From positions 77,001 to 141,000 of the forward strand of contig CAJQUW010003459.1 in assembly GCA_907163375.1 (NCBI GenBank): a DNA stretch of 64,000 nucleotides, written 5' to 3'. The translations under genes and the position numbers were made by a program. The notes beneath the pieces were generated by a model. It saw only the letters and a list, made by a program, of their open reading frames with translations, did not search any database and was not told the DNA's origin. How positions within the stretch are numbered: the stretch's first letter is position 1; every line of letters begins with the position of its first letter. Positions 1-11,746 of this stretch are shown here, in pieces. Source of the stretch: Prostheceraeus crozeri. Lineage: Eukaryota; Platyhelminthes; Polycladida; Euryleptidae.

Positions 1-1202
1 AATGTAAGTACTAATGCACGAGTTATATTGCTTGAGTTGAATCTCAGTATGACAATGGTCATAATAGCATTTACTGAGTTCATTTTCAAAAGTTCACTTT
101 TTCAGCATCGAATCATAAAAATACGAGCATTCTCCATGAATGTAGAATGTTGTGAATGCAGAAAGACTTCAAATATTGTAGCAGGATATTCAGAAAATAA
201 AACAGAAATTGCAACAATTTACGATAGTGAAATACCTCTTTTCATGCATCTTGCCATCGTAGAACTGCTATATGGAAGCACTTTTCTCTATGATACAAAT
301 TTGCAGCGTGACTACAAATCATAATGGTTTCTTTAGATATCACATATTTTCTACATGCATCATACACGCGCCAAATCACACCAAAAAATAACCTAATCCT
401 AAATTCAGTTTTGAACAAAACAACAAAGCGTGCATTTTACAATTTTTTCACAATGAAAAATTGAGCGTAAAATACTTTCAAAACTGTGCAATAAAATGAC
501 CGTTATTTGAAAAATCGATCGAAAGATGCAGGGTCAAGCATGCACAATTGAAGTTATGCGAGGGAAAAGTTAACACACCAAGACAATGTTTAGAAAGTGA
601 CCAACCAACAAAATTAGATACGGAGGAACTAATCATGTCTGCACATCGGTGAATATTGTTTTCTATTTTTCGTCAGTAGTTTTTTTATAAGGAGATATGC
701 AATCCAAATAGGCACCGAAGCTATGATCACGATGTTCATCTCTGACGGTTCTCTAGAGTTATCCGCATTACAAACGAGAGGTAATTTGGTCTCTCAGACA
801 ACAGAATATTCGGAACCAACTGAAGAATAATGATGATACGATTTTGCAATGGAACAATAAAGTACTGTAGATTCTCAGTCACATTTCTCCAAGCTTTCTA
901 TGTTACAAAATGTTCCTGGCTAAAACTGCCATAACGCGCGGAAAGAAAGTACTACAAAATTGCTGGAAACTCAATCATATGTATGCTCCATGACTTCCAT
1001 GATTTAATAATACAAATGTGACGTTTCTTATGAGTTTTGTGAAGTGATACAATTATTTTTTGTCTTCTACAGACACACGTGTTGGGAATTGTCATGCTTC
1101 ACACATTTTCGAAGTCATTTTGCGACACTACGCTGTGCAATATTTCATTTGCAACATCGATAGAGGAACACTCATTTTCCTAGTCAGTGGGACCAACCTT
1201 TG
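1..1202. other. Unannotated AT-rich flank
   Basis: Short open frames here have no recognisable motif, no signal peptide and no splice context that I trust. I see no repeat terminus. The last five bases (CTTTG, 1198-1202) are the left copy of the LTR element's target duplication. Confidence 0.5.
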
Positions 1203-1439
1203 TGTATTGACGCAAGGAAAAACAGCAATTCGTGTCAATAAGAAGGTGCTCTCTTCTCAATAGAACATGCTTATGTCATACTTGATGTGATATGAGTTTC
1301 AGCTTTATTCACAGCTAATGGTCAATAGTGACGTCACATGCAGTTAGCACGGGAAGAGGGAAAGTCGCGATTAGATAATCACACACAGACTTCCAATATG
1401 CGAACGGAACGGCAACGCACAACAGCTCAAACTCCCACA
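1203..1439 (-). repeat. Downstream (3') LTR of the gypsy-like element
   Basis: 237 bp, TG...CA bounded on the plus strand, with no difference seen from the LTR at 5191-5427. The left flank CTTTG is the target duplication. Confidence 0.92.
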
Positions 1440-4400
1440 CGCCCCCCAGGTCGACAGACCTCACACGCACACCACATCACTAAGTCACCGAATCTATCCG
1501 GCGGCTTCCTCTCGCGAATGCTACGACGTAAAATACTGGCCTCATTATCCTCATCATCTTCACCGCTTAAACCGCTTTCATCACTGTTTGAGTATGTAGG
1601 AAACGTATCTAACGTACACTCCTCACCAGGGACTAGCCTTAGGTGTGAAACGTGGCGTGCAACGCCATCTTCATTCAGAATAACACTTACGCTAGAACAG
1701 ATGCTAGTTATCCGATGGGGACCCGACCAAGTACTATCGCACCTCCCCGAAACACTCTTCAGGTAAACTCTGTCGCCAATACTGAAGGGATTTCTATCTA
1801 AATCCTCATACTTTGAACTTTCTTCCAAGTCAACCTGCTCAGGGCCTACCCGCTGGATGTGTTTACGCTCAGTAGTCACTCCTGGCTTCTTAGAGGTGGC
1901 TGCAAACATTAACTCGTAGGGGCTTTGCCGCTCACCGTCTCTACTATTATTTACCCAGAACGTTGCTTCTTCGATATCTCGGTTCGCTCGCTTGGCACAT
2001 CTCTTAACAGTACGGTGGACTCGTTCTATAATTGCGTTGCCTTGCGGGCGATAAGCACTAGAAAAAACATGTGTAATCTCCCAATTATCGAATAGCTCAT
2101 AGATATCTCTACTTCTAGACACGGTACCGTTATCGGATAACACCGAACTAGGAGGACCGAACTCCGCTATAATTTGAGACAACTGCATCGACACTTCAGA
2201 TGAAGACTCATTGCGCAGCCGTCTCCAAAAAGGGTACCGAGATGAAAGGTCGATTATAGTCAAATAAGGAATCCCATTATAGTGAGTTATATCAACTGCT
2301 ATGTTCTGCCATATAACCGGACTAGTGCTGAAGGCGCCCTTATCCCAACTAAAATTCACCGCCGGATCTATCCTAGCACACTTGTCACAACTACGGACGA
2401 CTTTCTTTACTAGCCTCCTAGAAACCAAATTTCCTAGCTTCTGTTTGGCTAGATTCAAGGTTCGATCTACACCAAAGTGGCACCTTTCGTGGATCTTTTT
2501 AATTTCCATGAGGTTGCGGTTTTGATTATCTGCGCCCTCTGCTACTGCTGCGGATAGAACATTTGCTGTGTCTGCTTGATCTCTCATAACCTGTATCCAT
2601 TTTTGGGGGACACGAGTGAGGCTGTCCGAAATATTTTCAGCAGATTTCACTAAGTGCGGTTCGACTTTGATTTTTTCGGTTTCTATAATCTCTCTTAGAG
2701 TATCAAGTCGACGTTTGATAAGTCTTTCTGATAGAGCACGAGTCTTGACATTGTGCGTTTTATTGATAACTGCCGTCAACCATTTATACACAGTGGATGA
2801 ATCAGTCTTAATAATTATGTCTCTCTTACCCCAGCGTAGGGCCATATTAAGCCCTTTGATAGCTGCGTCTAACTCACTAATATTGATATGTCCAGTGTCG
2901 TTATGTGGTCTCAACCACGAAGCGTCCTTATCGTTAACTGTCAAGACAACACCTAGAGCTAGGTTGCTAGCATCAGCCCAAACAACAATAGGACTATTTT
3001 CAGGGACCGGCCAACTTCCCCTCACTGGATCACCATTAGTCGCTATCTGCCGCATCATCTGATTAATGAGATCCATAACTGGCGTCGTGACACTATCATC
3101 CCACTTAAGCTGCGCTAACGAAGTCAAGCGTTGGAGGAAACTACAATAAGCGCGCAACCACCCAGCAACTGGAAAGTGGCCTAACAGCTCTCCTATGATG
3201 CCATTAATTTGACGCCGAGAACACTGTCCTGAAGGTATGGTGGGAATAGTTTTATCTCTTTGCCATGACAAGTCATCGTTCACTCGGATGCCCAGTACAC
3301 GAACTCCTGCAGGATTCCCTAAGCTAACGGGTTCCTTGGTCAGTAATCCCCACTTTGACAGGTGATTTTTGACATGAGAGACGCTTACTTTACTTTCGTC
3401 AATGAATAAGTCATCCACGTAGCTGGAGACAGATTCCTTCAATTCCTTTTCAAGTGATATCACTTTATCTACTACTGCTGTCATAATCTTAGGAGCGACG
3501 GAGAGACCGAACCCCAGCCTGGTGAGCAAGTATATTTCATTTTTCCATCTAACGGCCTGATGCACCCACAGTGACTCATGCACGTGTATTTGTAAATAAG
3601 CTTTACGTAAGTCTAAGAGGGAACAATTAGACCCTCGTTGCCGCCATTCCCGAAGCCTATCTGAACATAGAGGTACTGAGCCCCCTGGAAAACTTTTAAC
3701 GACCCGGTTCAGCATTCGATAATCTAAAACCGGGCGAATCTTTTTTCATCTCCTTTATCTTGGAGCACAGCCATGGTAGGCAAAAAACTCTGAATTTCAC
3801 CATGCTGAGTGGCGTCATACTTTACTAGTATCCCCTCGCTAACCCAAGAATTCATTTCGGCATCGAAGCCATTCCGATCGCAGGGTTTCACATAGTCAAT
3901 AGGAGTTTTATGCAAATTATCGGTATTACCACCCTCGGTCCACTTCCAGCTAGCTACCCATCGACCTTCAACGAAGCTGGCGGTAAAGTCGCTATCACTA
4001 ACGCTTAGGCTTTGCGGGGCCCAGTCAGCGTCGATACTGACGGCAGCTGTAACATGGGTGATGTTTGGGGAGAACTTAACCGTAACTTCTCCCTCACAAT
4101 AGCTGAGTTCGAGTCTCTTGTGAGATAGAATGTCTAAACCTAGCACAACATCGACATCAAGCGGCAATCGTTTAACAACATGTGCTTTCACCGGGCCTAA
4201 CTCAACGTCATCGTCCGTCACAACAGACCTGAGCATGACAGCACCACAAGTATGCAACTTGTCCTTATCCATCAGCTCTAAACACAGACTAGACTGCTCG
4301 CGACGTTTCCCCTTAGCCCTGTGCTCACCTAGCAAAGTAACGCTGCAGCCGGTATCAATCAGCACTCGCAGTTTGTGTCCATCGATCCACATCGTCCGGA
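1440..4400 (-). mobile_element. pol region: protease, RT, RNase H, integrase
   Basis: Visible family marks are the protease LIDTGCSVTLLG, the RT box SYVDDLF, RNase H VVWADAS with TDSSTVYKW, an integrase zinc finger pairing two His with CDKC, the integrase core VDITHYNG and LSDNGT, and a late WSGPHRI segment. Order and motifs fit Ty3/gypsy. A fossil or near-fossil copy with about one break. Confidence 0.88.
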
Positions 4401-5160
4401 TTAATGCACGGATGCGGGGGCAGCATGATCCGGCACATCCACCTCCGCACGTCCGTTTCCCGAAGCAGTAGACTTGGGGCAATGGGATCGAAGATGCCCA
4501 ACTTCTCCACAGCTGTAGCAGATAGTGTTGCAGTCCCGAAGAAGATGTCCGATACGCTTGCAGCCGCTGCAGCGCGGTTTGTTTGTTCTCTGCGGATCCC
4601 AACGTTGGCGTGTTCCGACGCTGGTTGTTCCAGCTGCCGCAATGTCCAAAAGTTCCGATGGGTTCACCAGAAGGGCTTTAGCACAGGAAATGATCTGGGA
4701 CAGCTCCATCTTCTCTCCACATTGAACCTTGACTTGAGGTACAATTTGTTTTGGCAGTGCGTCCACGAGATGATACGAGACGAGTTGTTCCGGTACTGCG
4801 CTTCGGTTGCCGATCATGACGCCAAGAGCGCTCTTGATCTGATCCACGACCAGGTCTACTGACTCTCCCGGTATTAGCTTCGTTTCTTTCAAGTCTTGCC
4901 ATGCGCGCAGCTTTGAGCGGCCAAACATTCGCATGAGTTCGGCCTTAATTGCGCTAAGGTCGGATTGCTTTGCAGGGGGCATCTGCTTCCATGTGGTGTA
5001 GGCCGCTCCCTCCAGGAAGATAGGTAGGATTTTCGCCAGTCGGTCATCGGTCTTCTCGTCCTTATTCTCAATGGTGATTTCGGCTGTTAGCAGGAACTTA
5101 TCCATCCAGAATTCAACATCTTCTCCTCTGCCGCCCGAGAATTTCTTCACCGCGTCGATT
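4400..5160 (-). mobile_element. gag region of the gypsy-like element
   Basis: The protein part starts near MKLIDAVKKFSGG, has a capsid-like helical region with a WKQMPPA stretch, and ends in two nucleocapsid CX2CX4HX4C knuckles (CSGCKRIGH and CYSCGEVGH). It overlaps the protease part in another frame, as is usual for gag-pol in this family, where expression often uses ribosomal frameshifting. Confidence 0.88.
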
Positions 5161-5190
5161 AGCTTCATTCCCGCCTTTGCCGTGATAGCT

Positions 5191-5427
5191 TGTATTGACG
5201 CAAGGAAAAACAGCAATTCGTGTCAATAAGAAGGTGCTCTCTTCTCAATAGAACATGCTTATGTCATACTTGATGTGATATGAGTTTCAGCTTTATTCAC
5301 AGCTAATGGTCAATAGTGACGTCACATGCAGTTAGCACGGGAAGAGGGAAAGTCGCGATTAGATAATCACACACAGACTTCCAATATGCGAACGGAACGG
5401 CAACGCACAACAGCTCAAACTCCCACA
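5191..5427 (-). repeat. Upstream (5') LTR of the gypsy-like element
   Basis: 237 bp, the partner of 1203-1439, followed on the plus strand by the second CTTTG. The gag region begins just inside it on the minus strand. I could not assign the primer tRNA. Confidence 0.92.
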
Positions 5428-5757
5428 CTTTGATCACCTTTGATCATTTCGTCCACCCATGAAAACTCTTCGGTATTATTAAGTACACGCCTAGATAGTA
5501 AAATCAAGACAAGTAATCTGATAAAAAATGATTTGACACATTTGTTTGAATGAATTTATGAATTAGCGTATATTAACGATTCATCTCAAGTTCATCTTCT
5601 AATTTGTAATGTTCATTTGTCCATTCACCGCATCCTCTCAAAATAGTTTTCGGTGATATAAAAGAAGCAGTTAAAGAATAAGTAAATACTTAAGAAATCT
5701 AACTCACTTTATTGTGTAATTGTCGTTGTATCGTGTCATATGTAATAATCTACAATT

Positions 5758-6538
5758 TGGGCTGCACGGAATCCCGATTCCTGCGACCTCAGAATAAGAA
5801 AATCTCATAGTGAATACCGCGCAGGCCTACCCTGCTGTTGCTCCTCTTGCTAAGATATAGGCTGTCTTGACATACCAGTGGCCAGGGATCCATCCGAAAG
5901 AATTTCTTCTTTGCTGCTTGAGGCCGATTATAATGTCGAGATATTGACCTTCCGCATAGCAGCTTACAGGTAACGTGACTTTGCTTCGAACCTGTCTACA
6001 TTTCTTTATGTTTTCAATTATTTTGAAAAGAATCAAAAATAAACTCCTCTTTGCTGCATATCATTTCAAAATGAATAAATGAAAAAAACGTCTCGTTTCG
6101 TTCATCACTGACTAGCATTTCAGTCATTGTTATTCCCTCAATCATTTTTTGTTGCATTACCACATAATTTCTATTTTAGAATTTCATCATAGACTCGCCA
6201 GGTATAATGACAGTTACTTGCAAATGCTGGTAAAATAGAATTAAAGAATGCCCTTACAAGTCTGTTTCAAATTCTTTAACACTATTAGAATTTTCTTATT
6301 AATCTATAAAATTTGCATTGAATTCTAGAAAATTTAAATGTTTAGCATGAATGATAGATAGAAACCGCAACTACAAAATTTTGATATTTTAAGTTTTAAG
6401 TGACTATCACACGACAATCTAGAGCGCGAAACAAATTATATTTCGTCCAAGTTTTAATAAAGGCTTCAGGGAAACTTTTCAAACTTTTATTATTTTGCTA
6501 CCAAAGTAGCACACCAGTGCGGCTAGCGCACAGCCCTA
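5758..6538. mobile_element. 0.78-kb TIR element, copy 1 of 2 (hAT-like ends)
   Basis: The sequence recurs, diverged, at about 31028-32506 in the same orientation. Shared tracts include TCCTGCGAC, AATGTCGAGATATTGACCTTC, TTTCTACATTTCTT, TTTTTTGTTGCAT and AATCTAGAGCGCGAA. The ends TGGGCTGCACGG and TAGCGCACAGCCCTA are imperfect inverted repeats resembling hAT termini (TAGGGCTGTGCG). I found no target duplication. It has no coding capacity. Confidence 0.6.
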
Positions 6539-6695
6539 AATGCAAGAAAAAAATACGATATTCAAGGTTTTATTTCAAATCCATATCTGCCGGTACTCAA
6601 AACGTTCTCCAATTCACGAGTTGTTTCTGTTATAGACTACGAACTGCAATAAAATGAGTGTTAATGAAATTTCCTGAAGCAGATGACTTTGACAG

Positions 6696-9089
6696 TAGGG
6701 TTCGCAGCCTGGGCTCCTCAGCTCGGGCAGCCCGCCTGATTTTTAGATCGGGCTTTACTCTCGATTCTCGGGCTTACCCCGGGTTTATAGCCTGGCCCGG
6801 GCGGCAAGAAATAGCCCTGATTTCTAAAATTGACAGCTATATCTTAACTTACTATGGAATTACAGTGAAAATCGCTGACAGAACAATTTATCATTCGCCC
6901 ACAAATAGGGAAAATTCAACAAATATGCTGACGTGCATTGGATGCGCTGTCAGTCGCATTGCACTGATGACATCATATTTATGAAATTCTTGTCCCGGTT
7001 ACTATTAAGGGCATTGGTTGGCAGGAGAAGACACATGCTTCACTGCTGGTTCAATGAGTACACATTAAGATTATGCTAAAGTTGTAATCAATGTTAAACA
7101 ACTAGTCAAGTTTTCGGAAAGCATCTACAAATATGTCTGAAGTCAGGGGCGTCGCCAAGGGGCTACCGGAAGCGACCCCCGATCGCCGAGGCCGCGTCGA
7201 AGAAATAAAAGTCCTGATTTCTAATAACGGGCGCTTCCATCATTTTCTTTGTCGGGCTGCGCGACTTCTCTGGGCATCTGATTGATCCGAATCTTGAGAT
7301 TATCCGAACCTTGATGAGCATTTAACGCGGACTTTAATCTGTAAAAGCTAATTTATGAGCGGATTACATAAAATCTCCGTCTCGTTTTGTTTACACAAGA
7401 GCATGAATGGTGAATGAGCGAGATTAGGCGCTTGCGACTGATGTTCGCTTGAGTTTCACACATTCATAAAAGCTCATTGGGAAGCATGTGTTTCTAGACA
7501 TGATTTGAATAAATTGAGCTGCTTCACATTCTTTTGCAAACGTGCCTCACAGGTAGACATGGGCCTCGATCCCTGCAAATTGTAAACATTAATTGATAAC
7601 GAATTATTTAAGATGTAGCTGATAATTTCTGCTCACAATATGAAAGACACTTGACGAGTGACGTCCACATCTGTGCGCGCAGTGGGATTTCGACCATGAA
7701 CTGCATAGAGGAATAATGACCAAAATTCGGATTTCATTTAGTCAGAAGATGATTAGCTCATATATAATGAATCGACAGACAGGCCGGCAAAGTTTCGAGG
7801 GAATAATCCATTGTGTAAACATGTGTTTTACAACTCTCTTTCAAGGCGATTGCTTCAGTTGGCTAATTTTCTTGACTTTTGACTAAAAGGATCATAACCA
7901 TCTCCAAATTGGCCAAGAGGCCTGCATCGCCTGGTTTATGGCTTTACTAGATCGAATCAGTTCATATCGTTCCACGTCTTCGGCATCGCACTTCGACTTT
8001 TCAGTATGTGAGTGCTTTCATATTTCTTCGTCACTTAGGTCAAGCCGATCAATCTTGCTCCTCCGAAACTCAAATCGAGGAATATAGCATGCAACTACAA
8101 TCCGAAGTGAGTTGAAACCTTAAATTACTGTAAAAACCAATTTTCTGTTGTTGGCCCAGCTAGAGATATTGGAAATTAGAGTCCAAAAAGTTAGAGACCC
8201 TTGAAAAGATCGACGATATGAGTAATCTCAATTCGAAGGTCCTTCATTATGTTATTATAACTATAATCGTATTGCATGATCATCATGTAATGTTTGAAAA
8301 GATATAATTATTTTTCTGCATAATGGTAAAATTTCGTGGCAATTCATGCTGCTTCACTTGCGTTATTACGCAATAGCAATTACGTCGCAGAAAAACTTGG
8401 GCCCCCTCCCGAAAAAATTATCTGGCGACGCACCGGTCTGACATAGCGGATAAATTTGGGAAAAGCCTCAACGGTGATCTCCTTTCCTTCAGTGTTGCAT
8501 TTTTTTATTACAAACTTGTAATGCAATTGGTATACGGGAAACACATGAGAATTTGTGCGGTCTCAAAACAATATCAGTTTATTGACAATTGAAGCAATCA
8601 ATTACAGGTAGAATCAAGAAACAACACGCCAATTCGGAAGCACTCCCATACTGGCAAGCAGTAATATTGTCTAAAGTAATGCTTGCAACAAGATTTTATC
8701 AGTAAGCGTAGGCTCCACCAGGGGACTGCACAATCACCTGAAAACAAACAAGGTGAGCCTGCTCAAATATCAACAGCTATCGAAGCCTAGAAACAGAGAA
8801 TGATAATAGAATTTGTAGCAATTTGTAGTGAAGTGAAATTCTAGACTATTTGCTTGCACGTCTTGTTGCTACTAACAATCACATCCAAAAGTAGAGCCCT
8901 TTGGTAGAGACGTCCACCAACTAAAGCCAAATCTTCCGAAATCAGATATGGTATTTCTATCAGAGAAATCATCATGAAGATATAGAAAGAAATGTTATCA
9001 AGGAGCGAGCAATACTTTATAGAACTGTAAAGCAAACTTTAAAAAGTCTGGCTGCCCGGGCTTGATTTTCATCCGGGCTGCGAATCCTA
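6696..9089. mobile_element. Non-autonomous hAT transposon with perfect 8-bp target duplication
   Basis: The termini TAGGGTTCGCAGCC and GGGCTGCGAATCCTA are inverted repeats, and both are flanked directly by TTTGACAG (6688-6695 and 9090-9097), the 8-bp duplication typical of hAT. The outer 100 bp on each side is GC-rich with further GCCCGGG self-complementary blocks. No transposase can be read inside. About half of its 2,394 bp is a second element (7144-8436). Confidence 0.85.
7144..8436. mobile_element. hAT-like element nested in the 6696-9089 element
   Basis: The left end CAGGGGCGTCGCCA pairs with the right end TGGCGACGCACCGG. The flanks TCTGAAGT (7136-7143) and TCTGACAT (8437-8444) agree at 6 of 8 bases, consistent with a decayed 8-bp duplication. 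No protein can be read. Confidence 0.55.
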
Positions 9090-9243
9090 TTTGACAGTAA
9101 CGTCTTTAAAATGCATAGCTGGAAAATTCTTTTATTACAAAACTAAGAATGTGAAATGTGAATGAATTCATTACATTTACTTTGTATGAATAGAAAATAT
9201 CATTAAAAACTTCTAGTGATCAAGAAGAGATGCCCTCATTTGT

Positions 9244-9612
9244 CTACCGAATTCTTAAAATTCCAGGAGTTTCCAGGAGCGAGGAAGCCCTGTTAATTCT
9301 TGCAGGAGTGCATCCTTGTCGATTGTGTTCAAAGCATTCTTGATTTACTGGCACTCTGGAATTTGCTGATAGATGTACACATTGTAGTGGAGCTGACAGC
9401 CCCAGAAATTCAAAGCATTTGACATTAACGCTGCAAGATCTTGCGCATCTCAGACGAATTGACATCGATGGATGTGTTTTGGAACATCCAGCCGACTTCA
9501 TTCGCTTGTAGAATGCTTCTCCATTGTTTTTGGTTGATGGTCTTTCTTGACATGCAAGAGAATGCCCAAACATCAGGATCATCAACAGCAGCAGAATTGA
9601 GGGATTGTACAT
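9244..9612 (-). CDS. Possible secreted Cys-rich protein (exon), family unknown
   Basis: An open frame of 122 codons from ATG starts with a textbook signal peptide (MYNPSILLLLMILMFGHSLA, cleavage likely before Cys21). It continues with a Cys-rich region (Cys at about 21, 43, 55, 59, 66, 78, 93 and 101) loosely like a PAN/apple or toxin-type scaffold. I do not recognise the family. It ends in TAG with no clear donor, so it may be a single-exon gene or a misread fragment. It lies about 5 kb downstream of SPTLC1 on the same strand, just left of the hAT element. No repeat copies were noticed in the window. Confidence 0.45.
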   Translation of the reverse strand: MYNPSILLLLMILMFGHSLACQERPSTKNNGEAFYKRMKSAGCSKTHPSMSIRLRCARSCSVNVKCFEFLGLSAPLQCVHLSANSRVPVNQECFEHNRQGCTPARINRASSLLETPGILRIR

Positions 9613-10129
9613 TTTACTATGAAATGATGAAACAGAAAATTGAATTTCAAGTTCGGTTACTCAATCTTTACGACCGGATCTGAATCATTATGATGGGGAG
9701 CAAACGTGGCATTTTATGTATTAAGTTTTTTGATAGCTTAAATGACAAAAATAATCGGGAAATCCATCGGGCAAACTTATCATGAATCCTATCGGATAAC
9801 CTGTGCTTTGAGAAACAGAGATTTCAATGCCTCCTTGAACTGGCGTTAATAGGAAATTTGAGAGAGAGATAAAGGGTTTTTTATCTTGGAATAATAATCA
9901 GAAAATACACTTTGACGATGATGAGTAAGTAACGCTAAGTTACAGAAAGAGTAAGCAAATCATGAAGAAAACATACATTAAGGAATGCTGTTTAGATATC
10001 TTGATACGAACAGATGATTGTCTCAGTCTTCGAGAAGTCATTGCCATTTCTGCACAGTGCTGATCACTCCTTCCTAGACGACGTGGGATGAGCACATGTA
10101 GAGGATGATTAGCCAAACTTTCTGCGGAT

Positions 10130-10800
10130 AGGAAAAGATTACACGATACTCATGCAACGGCTGCTGATGTCCTCAAAAACATGACAATCGCAGTCTCGTC
10201 CATGAACGATGCGATGACACCTATTCGAAAAATGTCGAAGACGATCCTGATGATGAGACGGCAAGTACACAAAGACGGGTGAAGCATAGTCAAAAAGTGA
10301 AATTATGATGCTTTTACAATTTGTCTCTAAAACTGTCAAGGATACAATTGGTCTGAGGATCGGGAGAGCATACAAGTGAGAGTTGCACTTTTTCAATGTT
10401 GCAAATGATATGTTGATCCCACTTCAGGTTAGAGGAAATTGTCACCCCGAGCAATTTCAAGTTGTTAACTTTTTGAACATGTGGGAGCAAAGACTATGTC
10501 CACTGTCTTTGTGTGGGAGTGAAACGGAATCAAAGCAGTTGATATCATCAGCAGTTTTGATTTTTTTGACATTTAAACACAGGTTTATCTTTTCGCTTGC
10601 TAACACGATGTTGTTGAGAGTCTCGAGAAGATGTTGCATACTTGTCACGGTGTCGCGGTCAATTGTCTGAATAATCAGTGTCACCAGCATACTTGATGTA
10701 GTCCGTTAATTCTGGGTTAATGAGGTCTGAAGTGTTTGCATGCACATGATTCACAACTGTCAACATACCTATACAAGTTAATGGCATAGTCTACTGGAAT
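10130..10800 (-). mobile_element. LINE reverse-transcriptase fragment (CR1/jockey-like)
   Basis: On the minus strand the translation, spread over shifted frames, shows YIKYAGDTDYS (a degraded YADD box), then LKLLGVTISSNLKWDQHI, the thumb-region signature of CR1/jockey-type RTs, and later SLFDYASPVFVYLPSHHQDRLRHF. Several frameshifts and stops make it a pseudogene. Neither end of the element is present. Confidence 0.65.
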
Positions 10801-11618
10801 ATGACATTGTCGATTTCATGGCGTGGATAGCGACTTATTCAACCTGGAACACGCCATTAACATTGATTTCAAAGTTCTCTATTCTGCAGCTTCCATAAAT
10901 CTTGTTCGAGATTGAGAGAGTGAATGGAAGTTTCCTATACTCATAACAACAACTTCATCTGTGCTAATAAATGTTGAAAATCAGAACGAAGTGGATTTGG
11001 CATTTGTTGATTTCATGCAACTCCTACAATTCTCGAAAACATGCTACATGAAATTGTTACTTCAGTTGAATGTCCATTTTATGTAGAATTTCCGCATCCT
11101 CACCCCACAACCAGATACAATGCTTCTTCAGAAATTCAGAACTATTTTTGTGAATTTACTCAACTTTAGTGTTTTCTTCCTCGTTTTAAAATCGTATTTG
11201 TTGCAGGAAACATGCAAATGAAAACATAAATGCGTGTATCATTAAATCTTTCATTTCATGCTTGCTTTGAAACTTGAATTGATTTTTAAAAGTTGAAATG
11301 ATAATTTGCACTTCATGGCATGATGCTGTACCAGATAAATGATTGAAGTACTTTTTAGAATTCGCTCTTTTCTCTGGAATCATAAATGAATTTCAGGTCA
11401 GGAGGTTAGATAGTTTCAATGCCAAAACAGTGTAGCCTATCTCTGCATTGTTAAGTCGCATTACACAGGAAAACTGGTCAGAACAATGAAGCAATTGATG
11501 CTTGTATTTAAAGCTAGCTGTTATATATGTAGAAAGCTATTTTGCATCCCAATAGGCTAACATGCAGAGAAGCATCATTTTCACAATTTTTGTGGTGCAC
11601 GTTCACAGCAATCTATTG

Positions 11619-11746
11619 CAGGGATGAGAATGGGTTAACGGAGCCCTGACGTAATTCACATTTCAAGGGCCACCAAAAAGAAAAGAACAATAAAAAATAA
11701 ATTAGGCAGACTACTTGCGCCCACCTGCGGAAAATTCTCATTCCTG
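11619..11746. repeat. 128-bp MITE candidate
   Basis: CAGGGATGAGAAT at the left is matched by inverted CAGGAATGAGAAT at the right. The flanks share TATTG but no clean 8-bp duplication. The CAGG ends suggest a hAT-type MITE. Confidence 0.4.

Larger units (their letters stand above)
1203..5427 (-). mobile_element. Ty3/gypsy-like LTR retrotransposon, young
   Basis: A compact LTR element of 4,225 bp, read on the minus strand. Two 237-bp LTRs, identical by eye, begin TGT and end ACA, and the element is flanked by CTTTG at 1198-1202 and 5428-5432, a 5-bp target duplication. A purine-rich tract ending GGGGGGCG abuts the downstream LTR. Parts in order: gag with two CCHC zinc knuckles, aspartic protease (LIDTGCS), reverse transcriptase (YVDD box), RNase H, and integrase with an HHCC finger and a C-terminal GPY/F-like segment. 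Integrase after RT points to Ty3/gypsy (Metaviridae) kin. It looks nearly whole, with about one or two breaks. Identical LTRs imply a very recent insertion, downstream of SPTLC1 and in the same orientation. Confidence 0.93.

Noticed and set aside
1338-1766. 142-codon plus-strand open frame
   Set aside because: Antisense to the LTR element's pol region and LTR; no motif.
2616-3062. 148-codon plus-strand open frame
   Set aside because: Antisense shadow of the RT/RNase H region of the LTR element.
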